From Halomonas ventosae (GTDB taxonomy: Bacteria; Pseudomonadota; Gammaproteobacteria; Pseudomonadales; Halomonadaceae), in the NCBI RefSeq assembly GCF_004361885.1, contig NZ_SNWH01000002.1, forward strand, positions 62,001 to 126,000: DNA of 64,000 nucleotides. The letters are read 5' to 3'. Positions 25,352 to 34,720 of this stretch are shown here, in pieces. Position 1 is the first letter of the stretch; every line of letters begins with the position of its first letter. The translations under genes and the position numbers were made by a program. Below the pieces are notes generated by a model. The model worked only from the letters and a program-made list of their open reading frames with translations. It was not told where the DNA came from and did no database searches.

Positions 25352-26164
25352 ATGCCCCTTTCTTCCGTGGCCGCCAACGCCAGCGAGCAAGAGATTCCCT
25401 ATTACCAGAGCGTGGGCAACGAGTGCGCGATGTTCGAGCAGGCGTTCCAGCAGCGCCTGCCGCTGCTACTCAAGGGACCGACCGGCTGCGGCAAGACCCG
25501 CTTCGTCAGTCATATGGCGGCGAAGCTCGGCAAGCCGCTGTTCACCGTCTCCTGTCACGATGACCTGACCGCCGCCGACCTCACCGGGCGCTACCTGCTG
25601 CAGGGCGGCGAGACGCGCTGGGTCGACGGCCCGCTGACCCGTGCGGTGCGCGAGGGCGGCATCTGTTACCTCGACGAGGTGGTGGAGGCGCGCAAGGACG
25701 TCACCGTGGTGCTGCACCCGCTCACCGACGACCGGCGAATGCTGCCGCTGGAGCGCACCGGCGAGCTGCTCGAGGCCCCCGACGACTTCATGCTGGTGGT
25801 CTCCTATAACCCCGGCTACCAGCACATCCTCAAGTCCCTGAAACCCAGCACCCGCCAGCGCTTCGTGGCGATGTCCTTCGACTTCCCGCCGCCGGCGGTG
25901 GAGCGTGACATCGTCGCCCGCGAGAGCGGCCTCGCGCCGGAGCGCTGCGCGGCGCTGGTCAACCTGGCGGCCAGCCTGCGCGCCATGAAGGGCCAGGATC
26001 TGGAGGAGGGCGTCTCCACCCGCCTGCTGGTCTACTGCGCGACCCTGATCGGCACCGGCATGCCGATCCTCGATGCCGCCCGCGCCACCCTGGTGGAGCC
26101 GCTCTCCGACGATGCCGACGTCCAGGAGGGGCTGATGGAAGCCATTCACGCCACCTTCGGTTAA
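25352..26164 (+). CDS. norQ: NorQ, MoxR-family AAA ATPase
   Basis: NorQ and NorD insert the non-heme iron (FeB) into NorB. The 270-residue ATPase has Walker A GPTGCGKTR (42-50), Walker B ICYLDEV, and sensor region VVSYNPGYQ, with the CbbQ/NorQ C-terminal segment GVSTRLLVYCA. The ATG at 25352 lies eight bases after AGGAG; a GTG nine bases earlier is too close. Confidence 0.93.
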   Translation: MPLSSVAANASEQEIPYYQSVGNECAMFEQAFQQRLPLLLKGPTGCGKTRFVSHMAAKLGKPLFTVSCHDDLTAADLTGRYLLQGGETRWVDGPLTRAVREGGICYLDEVVEARKDVTVVLHPLTDDRRMLPLERTGELLEAPDDFMLVVSYNPGYQHILKSLKPSTRQRFVAMSFDFPPPAVERDIVARESGLAPERCAALVNLAASLRAMKGQDLEEGVSTRLLVYCATLIGTGMPILDAARATLVEPLSDDADVQEGLMEAIHATFG

Positions 26165-26227
26165 TCAGGTATCACATGGAACAGAGGGAGAAAGGGGGCA
26201 TCGGGGACAAGCCGAAGAGGAGGTCCT

Positions 26228-26300
26228 ACGCCATGGATGGCGTCGGTAGCGTACAGGGAGGTATTCACAGCGCCTCCTCGCAGGCTTGTACCCGAATTAG
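26228..26300 (-). repeat. REP-like palindromic element between norQ and norD
   Basis: The 163-bp norQ-norD gap holds a 7-bp hairpin (ACGCCAT-GG-ATGGCGT, 26228-26243), then GTACAGGGAGGTATTCACAG and GGCTTGTACCCG. From memory this arrangement resembles small dispersed repeats of Halomonas and related genomes. Only one copy is in this window, so the repeat nature cannot be shown here. Confidence 0.4.
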
Positions 26301-26327
26301 CCCCTTTCGATACCCGGGAGCTTGAAT

Positions 26328-28274
26328 ATGCTGGACTTTCTTGAGGTCGAGGAGACCGTCGGCCGCTTCTGGCACCGCTGGGCCTCCGGCGCGGCGAGCT
26401 ACCCCGACCACCCCGAGGCGGCGGTGACCCTCGAGAGCCTGCGCCCCATGCTCGGCGTCTTCTTTCGTGCCGGCGGCGGCGAGGCCGGCCTCGAGGTGGC
26501 CGCCATCGCCCGGCGTGGTTCCGCCCACCGGCTGAGCCTGCGCCAGCGCCTGGGCCTCGACGAGGAGGACCTCGACCAGGCTCGCCGCGACGAGGAGCAC
26601 CTGCTGCTGCCGCCGCGCCTGGCGCTCTTCCCCGAGGCCGCCCTCAACCGCGACCTCTACCTGTGGCTCACCGCCTTCCTGGCCGAGGCCCGGCCGGTGA
26701 CGCTTCCCGCGGACCCGCTGCAGGCCGATCTGGCGCGCCTGCGCGAGGCACGCCGCACCGCACGGGCCGCCCTGGCCCGCTTCCCGGGACTGACGGATCG
26801 CTATGTACGCCTGTGCGGCGAGTTGCTCGCCATTCGCCCGCAGCGCAAGCGCCTGCCGCCCAGGGAGGCGGCCCTGGAGGCGGTACTCTGCGCCGAGCTG
26901 GGTGCCCCCGATCCAGAAGACGCCTGGGCAGCGGCCATGCAGCGCGCCATCCGCGAGTCGGACTTCCCGCTGGAGGAGTTCTATGCCCCGCGCGGCTACC
27001 GCCCGCCATTGCCGGTGCCGCTGTGGGGCCAGGCCGTGACCCTGGGCACCCGCGACGGCGCCCGCGAAGCCACCGTCGACGACGATGACGACATGGCGGC
27101 TGCCGGTGACTCCCCCGAGGATGACCAGGGCAAGCGCAAGGCCGACCGCCGCGAGCAGGACCAGGCCGACCGCGACGACCCGCTGATGCTCAACAACCTG
27201 GAGAAGATGCTCTCCTGGGCCGAGATGGTGAACCTCAACCGCCTCGTGGACGACGATGAAGAGGAAGAGGCCAAGAAGGCCGCCGACCAGATCGACGAGA
27301 TCGTGCTGACGCCCAACCGCAAGAAGGCAGCCACCCGACTAAAGCTCGACCTCGACCTGGCCCCGGATGAGGTCGCTGGTGGTCGGCTGACGGGGCGCCA
27401 TACCTATCCCGAGTGGAATCACCGCAAGCAGGCCTACCTGCCCGATCACTGCGTGGTGCTCAGCGACGTGCAGAGCGAGGAGGGAGAAAACTGGACCCCC
27501 GACGAGGCGACACGTCGGCGCATCCGCCGGGTGCGCCGCGAGTTCGAGGCCCTGCGACCGCGGCGCGAGCTCCTGCGTGGCCAGCTGGACGGCAGTGAGC
27601 TGGACATGGACGCGGTGATCCGCGCTCGCTGCGACCTGGCCGCCACGGGCGAATCCAGCGACCGGCTCTACGTGGACACCCGCACCCAGGCCCGCGACCT
27701 GGTGGTATCGATCCTGGTGGACGTCTCGCTCTCCACCGAGGCCTGGCTGCAGGATCGCCGAGTGCTGGACGTGGCCAAGGAGGCGCTGCTAGTGCTGGGC
27801 CATGGCCTGGCCGGCTGCGGCGATGATTATTCGATCCACAGCTTCACCTCCCAGCGCCGCCACAAGGTGTGGGTCAAGACCCTCAAGGCCTTCGACGAAC
27901 CCATGGGCGAGCGGGTTGCGCGGCGTATCGCCGCGCTCAAGCCGGGCAGCTATACCCGCATGGGGCCGGCGATCCGCCACCTGACCGGGCAGCTGGCCGA
28001 GCGACCCAATCGCCATCGTCTGCTGCTGCTGCTGACCGACGGCAAGCCCAACGACAACGACTACTACGAGGGGCGCTACGGCATCGAGGACACCCGCAAG
28101 GCGGTGCTCGAGGCGCGCCGCCAAGAGATACGGGTGTTCGGGGTGACCATCGACCGCGAGGCAGGGCGCTATATCCCGCATCTCTTCGGCCGCGGCGGCT
28201 ACGCCATCGTGCAGCGTCCCGAGCACCTCTCCCTGGCACTGCCGGGCATCTATCGCCAGATCATCGCCAGCTGA
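26328..28274 (+). CDS. norD: NorD, VWA-domain nitric oxide reductase activation protein
   Basis: NorD is a 648-residue cytoplasmic protein that works with NorQ in NorB maturation. A long helical N-terminal part is followed by an acidic, variable middle (270-330) and a C-terminal von Willebrand A domain with the metal-binding motif LVDVSLSTEAW (DxSxS) and LLLLTDGKPND. The ATG at 26328 follows GGGAG; a TTG two codons earlier is possible. It follows norQ and the REP-like element. Confidence 0.92.
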   Translation: MLDFLEVEETVGRFWHRWASGAASYPDHPEAAVTLESLRPMLGVFFRAGGGEAGLEVAAIARRGSAHRLSLRQRLGLDEEDLDQARRDEEHLLLPPRLALFPEAALNRDLYLWLTAFLAEARPVTLPADPLQADLARLREARRTARAALARFPGLTDRYVRLCGELLAIRPQRKRLPPREAALEAVLCAELGAPDPEDAWAAAMQRAIRESDFPLEEFYAPRGYRPPLPVPLWGQAVTLGTRDGAREATVDDDDDMAAAGDSPEDDQGKRKADRREQDQADRDDPLMLNNLEKMLSWAEMVNLNRLVDDDEEEEAKKAADQIDEIVLTPNRKKAATRLKLDLDLAPDEVAGGRLTGRHTYPEWNHRKQAYLPDHCVVLSDVQSEEGENWTPDEATRRRIRRVRREFEALRPRRELLRGQLDGSELDMDAVIRARCDLAATGESSDRLYVDTRTQARDLVVSILVDVSLSTEAWLQDRRVLDVAKEALLVLGHGLAGCGDDYSIHSFTSQRRHKVWVKTLKAFDEPMGERVARRIAALKPGSYTRMGPAIRHLTGQLAERPNRHRLLLLLTDGKPNDNDYYEGRYGIEDTRKAVLEARRQEIRVFGVTIDREAGRYIPHLFGRGGYAIVQRPEHLSLALPGIYRQIIAS

Positions 28275-28315
28275 ACCAGCGACCGTCGAGACCCCGATCC
28301 ATGAGGAGTTCCGCC

Positions 28316-28534
28316 ATGACCACACAAACCCGACTCATCCTCGCCGTGGCGGCCTGGTGCCTGGCCGCCGTGGCGCTGGTGCTGCCGCTGGTGTGGTTGA
28401 TCAACAACCGCGACTGGGGCGTGGCGCTGATGCTCGCCGTGCCCTTCGTCGTCTACGCTCTCATGCGCCTGGGGCGTGCCCTGGAAAGCTGGGCTCGGGC
28501 GAGCGAGCCGCCAGGTTCAAATCGCAAGGCTTGA
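28316..28534 (+). CDS. Small two-span membrane protein, NorF-like by position
   Basis: The 72-residue protein has two membrane segments (about 8-30 and 36-55) and a polar C-terminus. It starts 42 bp after norD with a GAGGAG site, so it is the last gene of the nor operon. Size, topology and position match NorF, but sequence similarity is too short to prove it. Confidence 0.6.
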   Translation: MTTQTRLILAVAAWCLAAVALVLPLVWLINNRDWGVALMLAVPFVVYALMRLGRALESWARASEPPGSNRKA

Positions 28535-28594
28535 CGCTGTGGCACGGGCAGAAATCTCCAGCTTGGTACGATGATAACTTTGGTATTCCCGAGT

Positions 28595-30655
28595 CTAATC
28601 TCCGATCGATTTGAGCAGCGCGTCCCGGGCAGCCAGGTAGAACTGGATGTCGACCTTGGTGGCCATCTCGTCGGAGAGATCGAACAGCAGCTTGCGGCAG
28701 GTCACAGGCATCAGGATCGCGGTGGCGCCTTTCTCCACGGCAATTTCCACCAGGGTGACCGGGTTGTGGATGGGTTCGATGGAGCCGCCCAGGTTGATCT
28801 CGCCGACCACGATCAGCCCCCCGCGCAGGCTGCGCTTGAGCAATGCCGAACTCATGGCGATCAGCGCCGCGACTCCCAACTTGGTGCCGGCCTTGGCGGC
28901 ATCGAAGGCGCGCAGTTGCACGGTGAACTCATGCTGTCGGGGTTCCTTGTCGCCGACCAGCTGGCCGGCGCGGGTGTAAAGGTTCTGTTCGGCGTAGCCG
29001 ATGCTTTCCTTGAAGGCGGAGGGCACCGGCTTGTTGAGGATCTTCACGCCGGTGCCCGGGCCCTCGTTGACCTCGATGCGGTACAGGCCCGGATGCTCCT
29101 CCTGGCCGTTGCTGGCCTGGCCACCGGGGCTGATGCTCCATACCTGGCCGGGCTCCAGTGGATCGCTGCCGATGCTGTTGTCGCTCTGCAGCTCTGGGGT
29201 GGCGACAAACGTCTCCACGCCATCCTCGCCCATGGTGTAGCTGAAGTGGGTGTTGCGGAACTCGGCGGCACCGATGCGCTTCTGCTGCTCCTTGACCCGT
29301 CGGCGCGCCTCCATGGCGATATGGATGGCCCACTCCAGGTCATCGTCGCTGGGTGATAGGTCATCGCCGGGATAGAGCAGCTTGAGCAGGCCGCTGGCGG
29401 TCTTGTTGACGGTGTTGGTGTCGCGGCCGGAGAGGGCGCCGCCGAAGAAGACCCGCCCTTGCCACTGCGAGACGCGGCTCTGGCTGCGCAGCTGGCTCCA
29501 GCACTCCGAGAGGAAGTCGCTGACCAGGCCGAAGTGGTCGGTGAGCAGCTCCTTGCTGACCTTGGGCACATCCCAGCCGGGCAGGAAGGCGTGGATGCGA
29601 TCCATGAAGGCGGTATCGTGGCGCATCTCCTCCGGCAGTGGGCCGAACAGGTGGCCGATGCGCTGCTGGTGTTCCACATCCACGTCGAAGTTGCCCACCA
29701 GCACGATGGAGCCATCGGCGCGGATGCTCTCCTTACCGCGGGAGAACTCGCCGCTCTCCATGTAGCCCTTCATGATGTTGACGCCGTCCTTGTTGTCGAA
29801 CGAGATGCCGGAAACCTCGTCGAAGCAGACCACGTCGTACTGGCACACCAGGCCGCGCTGGCCGTTGGCGTTGTTGACGAACATCTTGGCCACGGTGGCC
29901 TTGCCGCCGGAGATCAGGTGGGCATAGGGCGAGACCTGCTGGAACAGGTGACTCTTGCCGGTGCCGCGTGGCCCCAGCTCGACGACGTTAAAGTTGCGCT
30001 CCACGAAGGGCACCATGCGCAGCAGCAGGGCGTCCTTCTGGCGCTCGCTGAGGCCTGCTGGCTCGATGCCGGTGGAGCGCAGCAGGAAGGCCTTCCACTC
30101 TTCGGTGGTGAAATGACGGCGGGCAGCGGCCAGCTCGTCGAGCACGTCGCGCTTGGAGAGCTGAATCTCGCGCAGGGCGCGGATGCCGAAGGGGCGCCCG
30201 CCCTGTTCCTGGGCGATGCTGGCGTCATATTCCAGGGTCAGCTCGGCGTAGAAGCCGCCGGTCAGCATGCGCTCGTGCTCGCTGACCAGGTCATCCGGGA
30301 TCCGCACGTCGGTCAGGCGCAGGCTGGGCAGGCTGGCCATGTAGGTGTCGTTCTTGGTGTCCAGGCGGGCCTGGATCAGATCGATGATCTTGATTTCGCC
30401 CTTCTCGCGGGCGCGGGCCTTGAACAGCTCCTCCTCGCCGGCCTTGATGGTGCGCGACTTGAGCTGCCGCTGCACCACCTCCAGGCCCTCCTCGATCTCG
30501 TCCGGATCGGTGCTGGCACAGTAGCGGCCGAGCAGGAACTCCACCACGTAGGTGGGAACCGGAAACTGCCGAGCGAAGGTGCGCACCAGGTCCTTGCGCA
30601 CCAGGTACCCATCCAGCAGCTCAGCCGCCTTGCGATCCAGTTCATCGAGTTCCAT
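28595..30655 (-). CDS. brxL: BrxL, BREX Lon-like AAA+ protein
   Basis: BrxL is required for phage restriction in BREX type 1. The 686-residue protein has an N-terminal helical region, an AAA+ core with ELGPRGTGKSHLFQQ (Walker A) and DVVCFDEVSGIS (Walker B), and a C-terminal Lon-protease-like fold (VGEINLGGSIEPIHN, GATAILMP). In this domain the Lon catalytic serine (usual GPSAG) reads GTKLG and the catalytic lysine position is not conserved, so it is probably not a protease. It is the last gene of the BREX operon, 44 bp after pglZ. The window's nor operon converges on it. Confidence 0.93.
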   Translation of the reverse strand: MELDELDRKAAELLDGYLVRKDLVRTFARQFPVPTYVVEFLLGRYCASTDPDEIEEGLEVVQRQLKSRTIKAGEEELFKARAREKGEIKIIDLIQARLDTKNDTYMASLPSLRLTDVRIPDDLVSEHERMLTGGFYAELTLEYDASIAQEQGGRPFGIRALREIQLSKRDVLDELAAARRHFTTEEWKAFLLRSTGIEPAGLSERQKDALLLRMVPFVERNFNVVELGPRGTGKSHLFQQVSPYAHLISGGKATVAKMFVNNANGQRGLVCQYDVVCFDEVSGISFDNKDGVNIMKGYMESGEFSRGKESIRADGSIVLVGNFDVDVEHQQRIGHLFGPLPEEMRHDTAFMDRIHAFLPGWDVPKVSKELLTDHFGLVSDFLSECWSQLRSQSRVSQWQGRVFFGGALSGRDTNTVNKTASGLLKLLYPGDDLSPSDDDLEWAIHIAMEARRRVKEQQKRIGAAEFRNTHFSYTMGEDGVETFVATPELQSDNSIGSDPLEPGQVWSISPGGQASNGQEEHPGLYRIEVNEGPGTGVKILNKPVPSAFKESIGYAEQNLYTRAGQLVGDKEPRQHEFTVQLRAFDAAKAGTKLGVAALIAMSSALLKRSLRGGLIVVGEINLGGSIEPIHNPVTLVEIAVEKGATAILMPVTCRKLLFDLSDEMATKVDIQFYLAARDALLKSIGD

Positions 30656-30699
30656 GACGTCTCCGTATGTCTGTTCTCAAGGGCGTCTGTTATCAAAGG

Positions 30700-33051
30700 C
30701 TATTCACTGCCGCCGATGGTGGTGGAGCGCTGGGCGATCACCTGGCCACCGTCGTCCAGCACCACGGCGTAGGCGGTCTCTCCTTCGAGGTCGTCGTCCT
30801 CGACCACCACCGAGGCCTTGCCACCGGCCTTGAATGGCTTGGGCGAGAGCACCAGGCTGCTGGTCGGGTCACCGGCATGACGGCGAACATCCAGCGTCAG
30901 CCCGTCGCTGTCGCCTTCCACTACAAGGGTACAGCGCAGCCCTTTCCACACCAGGTCATCGATCAGCACCGAGGGCTTGGCGCCGGCGCTGCCGGTCACC
31001 ACCAGTTCCGGTGTGACGCACTCTTGCAGGCTGAGGCCACCATGGGTGTAGGTCTCGCCCGCCTTGAAGCAGTGAATGCTCTCCGCCAGGGCGAAGTGTA
31101 CCTGTTCGTTCCAGTACCAGGGGAAGCGCGCTGCGTCTGTATGGGCTCCCGGCTTGAGCGCGGCACAGCGCCCCCACTTGGTTTCCGCCAGGCTCGCCGG
31201 CAGCTCGGTCTTGGGCAGCTCGCCCGGCAGCAACAGCCAGCCGTGATCGGTGACTATGCGAATCTGTGACCAACCCTGGGCCAGCAGCGCCTGGATGCGC
31301 TCTGCCACCTCCGCCAGCATGTCATCCACGTGCTGGGCCAGCTTCCAGCCGCGCTCATGGCCGGCATGATCGATATCGCCGAACTCGCACCAGGCCGGTC
31401 GGGAAGTGTCCAGGGTCTCCTTGTGCAGCTGTTCCACCTGGCGGCGTTCCAGCACCTGCCAGCCGTTGTCGCGCAGCAGCTTCTGGAAGATGTGGCGGGT
31501 GATGGGGGTGAACTGATAGCCGTCCGGCTCCTCCTGGATGGCGTTGCTACCCAGGATCGGTGCGACCGCGTACTTACCGGTGCCGGTCACGCTGGGCAGT
31601 GCCGACCAGGTGCTGTGTTCGGCGACCTCCAGCCCTTGGTCGACAAGGCGCTGGGATAGCCGTTTGCCGCAATCCATGCGCAGGCCATCCACGAAGAGCA
31701 CACACTCGCCTGGCTGGGCATGGGGCGATGCTTCACCGCGCTTCAGGCCATCAACACCCGGTTGCCATACTTTCTGAAGGTGGCGGGCGGCCTCGTCGGC
31801 CCAGCGTAGGTACATCGCGCGTATTGCCGTGAAGATCGCCTCTTGTTCACGCTGGCCAGTCACTTGATCCAATGCCCTGAGCAGGGCGTCGTCTGCCTTC
31901 CAGCCCTCGTCCAGGTAGGCCTGGCGCATATCTTCCGCCTGGCCACCCGCCAGGCTGCGCGCCGTCACCCTTGCCAGCTCGGCCAGCGGTGCCAAGGCCA
32001 TGGCCAGGGGGCTTTCGCCCAGCTCCGCCCATACCCAATCGCGGCGCACACCGTGTTCCTGCTCCAGGGCTCCCAGCCGTTCTCTCGCCTCATGGGCTGG
32101 AAGCTGACCCAGCGCGCACAGCGCATGATAGAGCCGCTCCTCCTCCTGGCGGTTGAGCTGTGGCCAGACGGCCATGTCGTCAGGCTCGGGGAAGAGCCCA
32201 AGATCCGGTGGCGTAAGCTGCGCAAGCTGCTCGATCAGCTGTGGGTAGCGGCGGGGGGCCTCGGTGAAACGCGCCCAGACCGTTTTCCAGTTGCCCTGGC
32301 GCTGGGTAAAGCGTTCCAGCGCATCCAGTACGCTCTGCTTCTCCGGGTGTACGCCGTAGCGGGAGAGGCACACCTGGCAGAAGGCCTGCCATTCGTGGTC
32401 AGGCCAGCTGGAGCGCATGGCGTCGGGCTGGTTGAGCCAGTCCAGCAGGTCGCGCACCGGGTCGCCGCCGGTGAGCAGGGTATTGAAGGCCTCGGCATCC
32501 AGGTGGCGGCCTTGCAAGTCTGCGATTGACTCCCTCAGCAACCGGGGCAGGGCAGCCAGCAGCGCCTGGCGGGTTGCAGCGTCCCCGGCGATCTCAAGGC
32601 CGAGCCCACCCTGCTGTGATGAGAGGAGCGCTCGCGGCGTCCAGTCCTTGGCGTTGACCTGAGACCAGAGCGCCCCGCGGTACTGGAGCTCCGCCAGCGG
32701 CTTCAAGGCTTCCGGACACTCGCTGACGGCGCGCAGATCCTGCCGCCCTACACCAGGGAGATAGAGGATCGGCGGTGTCTCCTCGTCCAGCTCGATGTCG
32801 TCTATCGTTCCTGCAATGGCACAGCGCAGCCAGATCGCCGGGCCGCGGCGCTGCTCGGGGGCATAGTCGCCCAGCACCAGCAGTTCAGGCAGCTCGGCCT
32901 GGATCTGGGCGATCACCGGCTCCCAGAGCCGCTCGCGGTCCGGCCACAGGATACAGGCCGGAGGGGCCTGCACATCGGGGTTGTAGGCGGCGGCGCTACG
33001 GATGGCGGCTTGGAGTTGGATCAGCACGTCCACCGTGTTACAGCGCTTCAT
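30700..33051 (-). CDS. pglZ: PglZ, BREX alkaline-phosphatase-fold protein
   Basis: The 783-residue PglZ (type A) is a core BREX protein needed for both methylation and defence. The C-terminal PglZ domain has GECVLFVDGLRMDCGKRL, with the metal-binding aspartate of the alkaline phosphatase fold, and ARFPWYWNEQVHFALAES with VTDHGW downstream. Its ATG at 33051 lies within the end of the AIPR gene (14-bp overlap), so the two are translationally coupled. Confidence 0.93.
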   Translation of the reverse strand: MKRCNTVDVLIQLQAAIRSAAAYNPDVQAPPACILWPDRERLWEPVIAQIQAELPELLVLGDYAPEQRRGPAIWLRCAIAGTIDDIELDEETPPILYLPGVGRQDLRAVSECPEALKPLAELQYRGALWSQVNAKDWTPRALLSSQQGGLGLEIAGDAATRQALLAALPRLLRESIADLQGRHLDAEAFNTLLTGGDPVRDLLDWLNQPDAMRSSWPDHEWQAFCQVCLSRYGVHPEKQSVLDALERFTQRQGNWKTVWARFTEAPRRYPQLIEQLAQLTPPDLGLFPEPDDMAVWPQLNRQEEERLYHALCALGQLPAHEARERLGALEQEHGVRRDWVWAELGESPLAMALAPLAELARVTARSLAGGQAEDMRQAYLDEGWKADDALLRALDQVTGQREQEAIFTAIRAMYLRWADEAARHLQKVWQPGVDGLKRGEASPHAQPGECVLFVDGLRMDCGKRLSQRLVDQGLEVAEHSTWSALPSVTGTGKYAVAPILGSNAIQEEPDGYQFTPITRHIFQKLLRDNGWQVLERRQVEQLHKETLDTSRPAWCEFGDIDHAGHERGWKLAQHVDDMLAEVAERIQALLAQGWSQIRIVTDHGWLLLPGELPKTELPASLAETKWGRCAALKPGAHTDAARFPWYWNEQVHFALAESIHCFKAGETYTHGGLSLQECVTPELVVTGSAGAKPSVLIDDLVWKGLRCTLVVEGDSDGLTLDVRRHAGDPTSSLVLSPKPFKAGGKASVVVEDDDLEGETAYAVVLDDGGQVIAQRSTTIGGSE

Positions 33052-34720
33052 TGTTAAGCCGCTCGATCAAGTCCCCTCGGCGGAAGGTGGCAGAAAGTTG
33101 CTGAAGGGAAATCTCCTGGGCGCCATAGAGGGATTTGAGCGCTTCTTCAACGTCGTTAACCGATTGGTTGAAGAAGTTCTCCCCTTCTGCTTCGATGACC
33201 GCCAAGCATTGGGTAAAGTTTCGGTGGCTAAGGCCAGCCAGTTCAACATTCATTGTCTGTAATAGTCGCTTACCCATCTGCATGGCGATGAAGCACGAGC
33301 CGTAGCGAACGAGCAAGGGGTCTTGTTCAGCGGGCCGTTTTCGGTGGTTTTCTGCAATACGATACAAGAGCACGGCAGTGACAGTTTGAGCCCCATTGAG
33401 ATCTTCACTGAAAATGGTTTCATACAGTTTGCCGAAGTGCTCTCGTGTCAGGAACTTTGCCTGGTGGGGAGCGTGTCGCCATACAGCCAAAATTGCTTCG
33501 GCGGCGGCTCCGGCGGTGATGTCTGTCGGTTTGACGGCGCGGTCCATACGCTTGCGGCGATAGGTGTATCCCAAGGCGTCAATGCTGGTTTCAAGCCGAC
33601 GCTGTTTTTCATCGTTGGCTCTCAGATCTTTTAGATCGACGGGATTCTGGCTGTTGGTGGCATGAGTGATTTGTAGTACCAGGTCTTCGTTGTCCTTGGG
33701 GAGCTTGTAGACACGCACCAGTACGGAGGCATCCTTGGGCAGTGGAGCCCCCACTTTCTCCATTTCATCAATGGTTTTCAGAATAGTCATACACGTCTGA
33801 CCGCCATTGACGATCTGGAGGTTCTCTACCTTGAGCTGGTAGTCGCTATCTTGAAGCGCGTTATAGGAGAAATCATTGCAGACCAGCGTCAAGCCATTGT
33901 TGAAAAAATAGAAATCTGCTGGGCTCTGCGATTTCAGTGTGCGGCGTATGCCCTCGTTGACCCGGTTGCCATGCAGCCCCAGATAGCGCCGAATATTGCG
34001 TTCTAACAGACGCTCACCATGCTGTCGCATCATGGAGGCGACCTCTGTAACAGGCAACCTGCCGACACAGACTCGGCTGTAGTTCATGTCCTCTACAATT
34101 GCTTTTCCCGTAAGACGCAGAGTTTCATCAACGGGTTTTATACGCTGGAGAATGTTGATAAGCACGTCGTGATTGACATGCTCCCAGACGACCTGGTCGC
34201 CAAAGTTCGCTCGATCGATTGACTCCTGGGCTGCCTTGTTCCATTTCAACCCATTGTTACAGGCAATGGCTCGCACATTGGGGATATAGCCGTCGCGAAT
34301 CAGCGACCTGGCCTCTTCTACCTTGGTTTTTAGACGATCATTGATGTTGTTGAGGGGCGCCAAGGGGTTGAATAGGTGCCGGATGGCATTGATAAGCGAC
34401 GAGATCCCTTCCTCGGGGAAGTTACTGTTTCCCTCCAGGTTAGTCTTGTACTTTCCTTGAATCAGGGTGACAAAGAACTCACCATCGATTTCCTCGGCGA
34501 TGTGCATGGCATCGACCCCGAAATCACCACCACCTTCGGTCAGGCAGTCGAATGTCTCTTCGGGGTCCAGGTCCAGCATCGTCCTGGTGCACAGGTAAAC
34601 AAATGCCAAGGACCGGAGACGGCCGTCATCACGGATATTCAGCTCGTCAGCAGCACGTTCACGAATCTCTTCCTGCACGCCCGTCAGTTGCTGATCGATA
34701 ATCGAGGCATTAATGTTCAT
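33038..34720 (-). CDS. AIPR-family protein with PD-(D/E)XK-like motif
   Basis: The 560-residue protein matches the AIPR (abortive infection phage resistance) family: INGGQT-like VNGGQTCMTIL, ATNSQNPVDLKDLRAND, FFFNNGLTLVCND-like NNGLTLVCNDF, and YRRKRM. Residues 59-92 read CLTEGGGDFGVDAMHI..FVTLIQGKYK, an E/D-x-QxK arrangement (E62, D70, Q88, K90) like Mrr-type nucleases. It lies between pglX and pglZ, overlapping the stop of the first by four bases and the start of the second by 14. Its base composition is clearly more AT-rich than neighbouring genes, a sign of separate origin. It may act as an additional effector of the BREX system. Confidence 0.82.
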   Translation of the reverse strand: MNINASIIDQQLTGVQEEIRERAADELNIRDDGRLRSLAFVYLCTRTMLDLDPEETFDCLTEGGGDFGVDAMHIAEEIDGEFFVTLIQGKYKTNLEGNSNFPEEGISSLINAIRHLFNPLAPLNNINDRLKTKVEEARSLIRDGYIPNVRAIACNNGLKWNKAAQESIDRANFGDQVVWEHVNHDVLINILQRIKPVDETLRLTGKAIVEDMNYSRVCVGRLPVTEVASMMRQHGERLLERNIRRYLGLHGNRVNEGIRRTLKSQSPADFYFFNNGLTLVCNDFSYNALQDSDYQLKVENLQIVNGGQTCMTILKTIDEMEKVGAPLPKDASVLVRVYKLPKDNEDLVLQITHATNSQNPVDLKDLRANDEKQRRLETSIDALGYTYRRKRMDRAVKPTDITAGAAAEAILAVWRHAPHQAKFLTREHFGKLYETIFSEDLNGAQTVTAVLLYRIAENHRKRPAEQDPLLVRYGSCFIAMQMGKRLLQTMNVELAGLSHRNFTQCLAVIEAEGENFFNQSVNDVEEALKSLYGAQEISLQQLSATFRRGDLIERLNNEAL

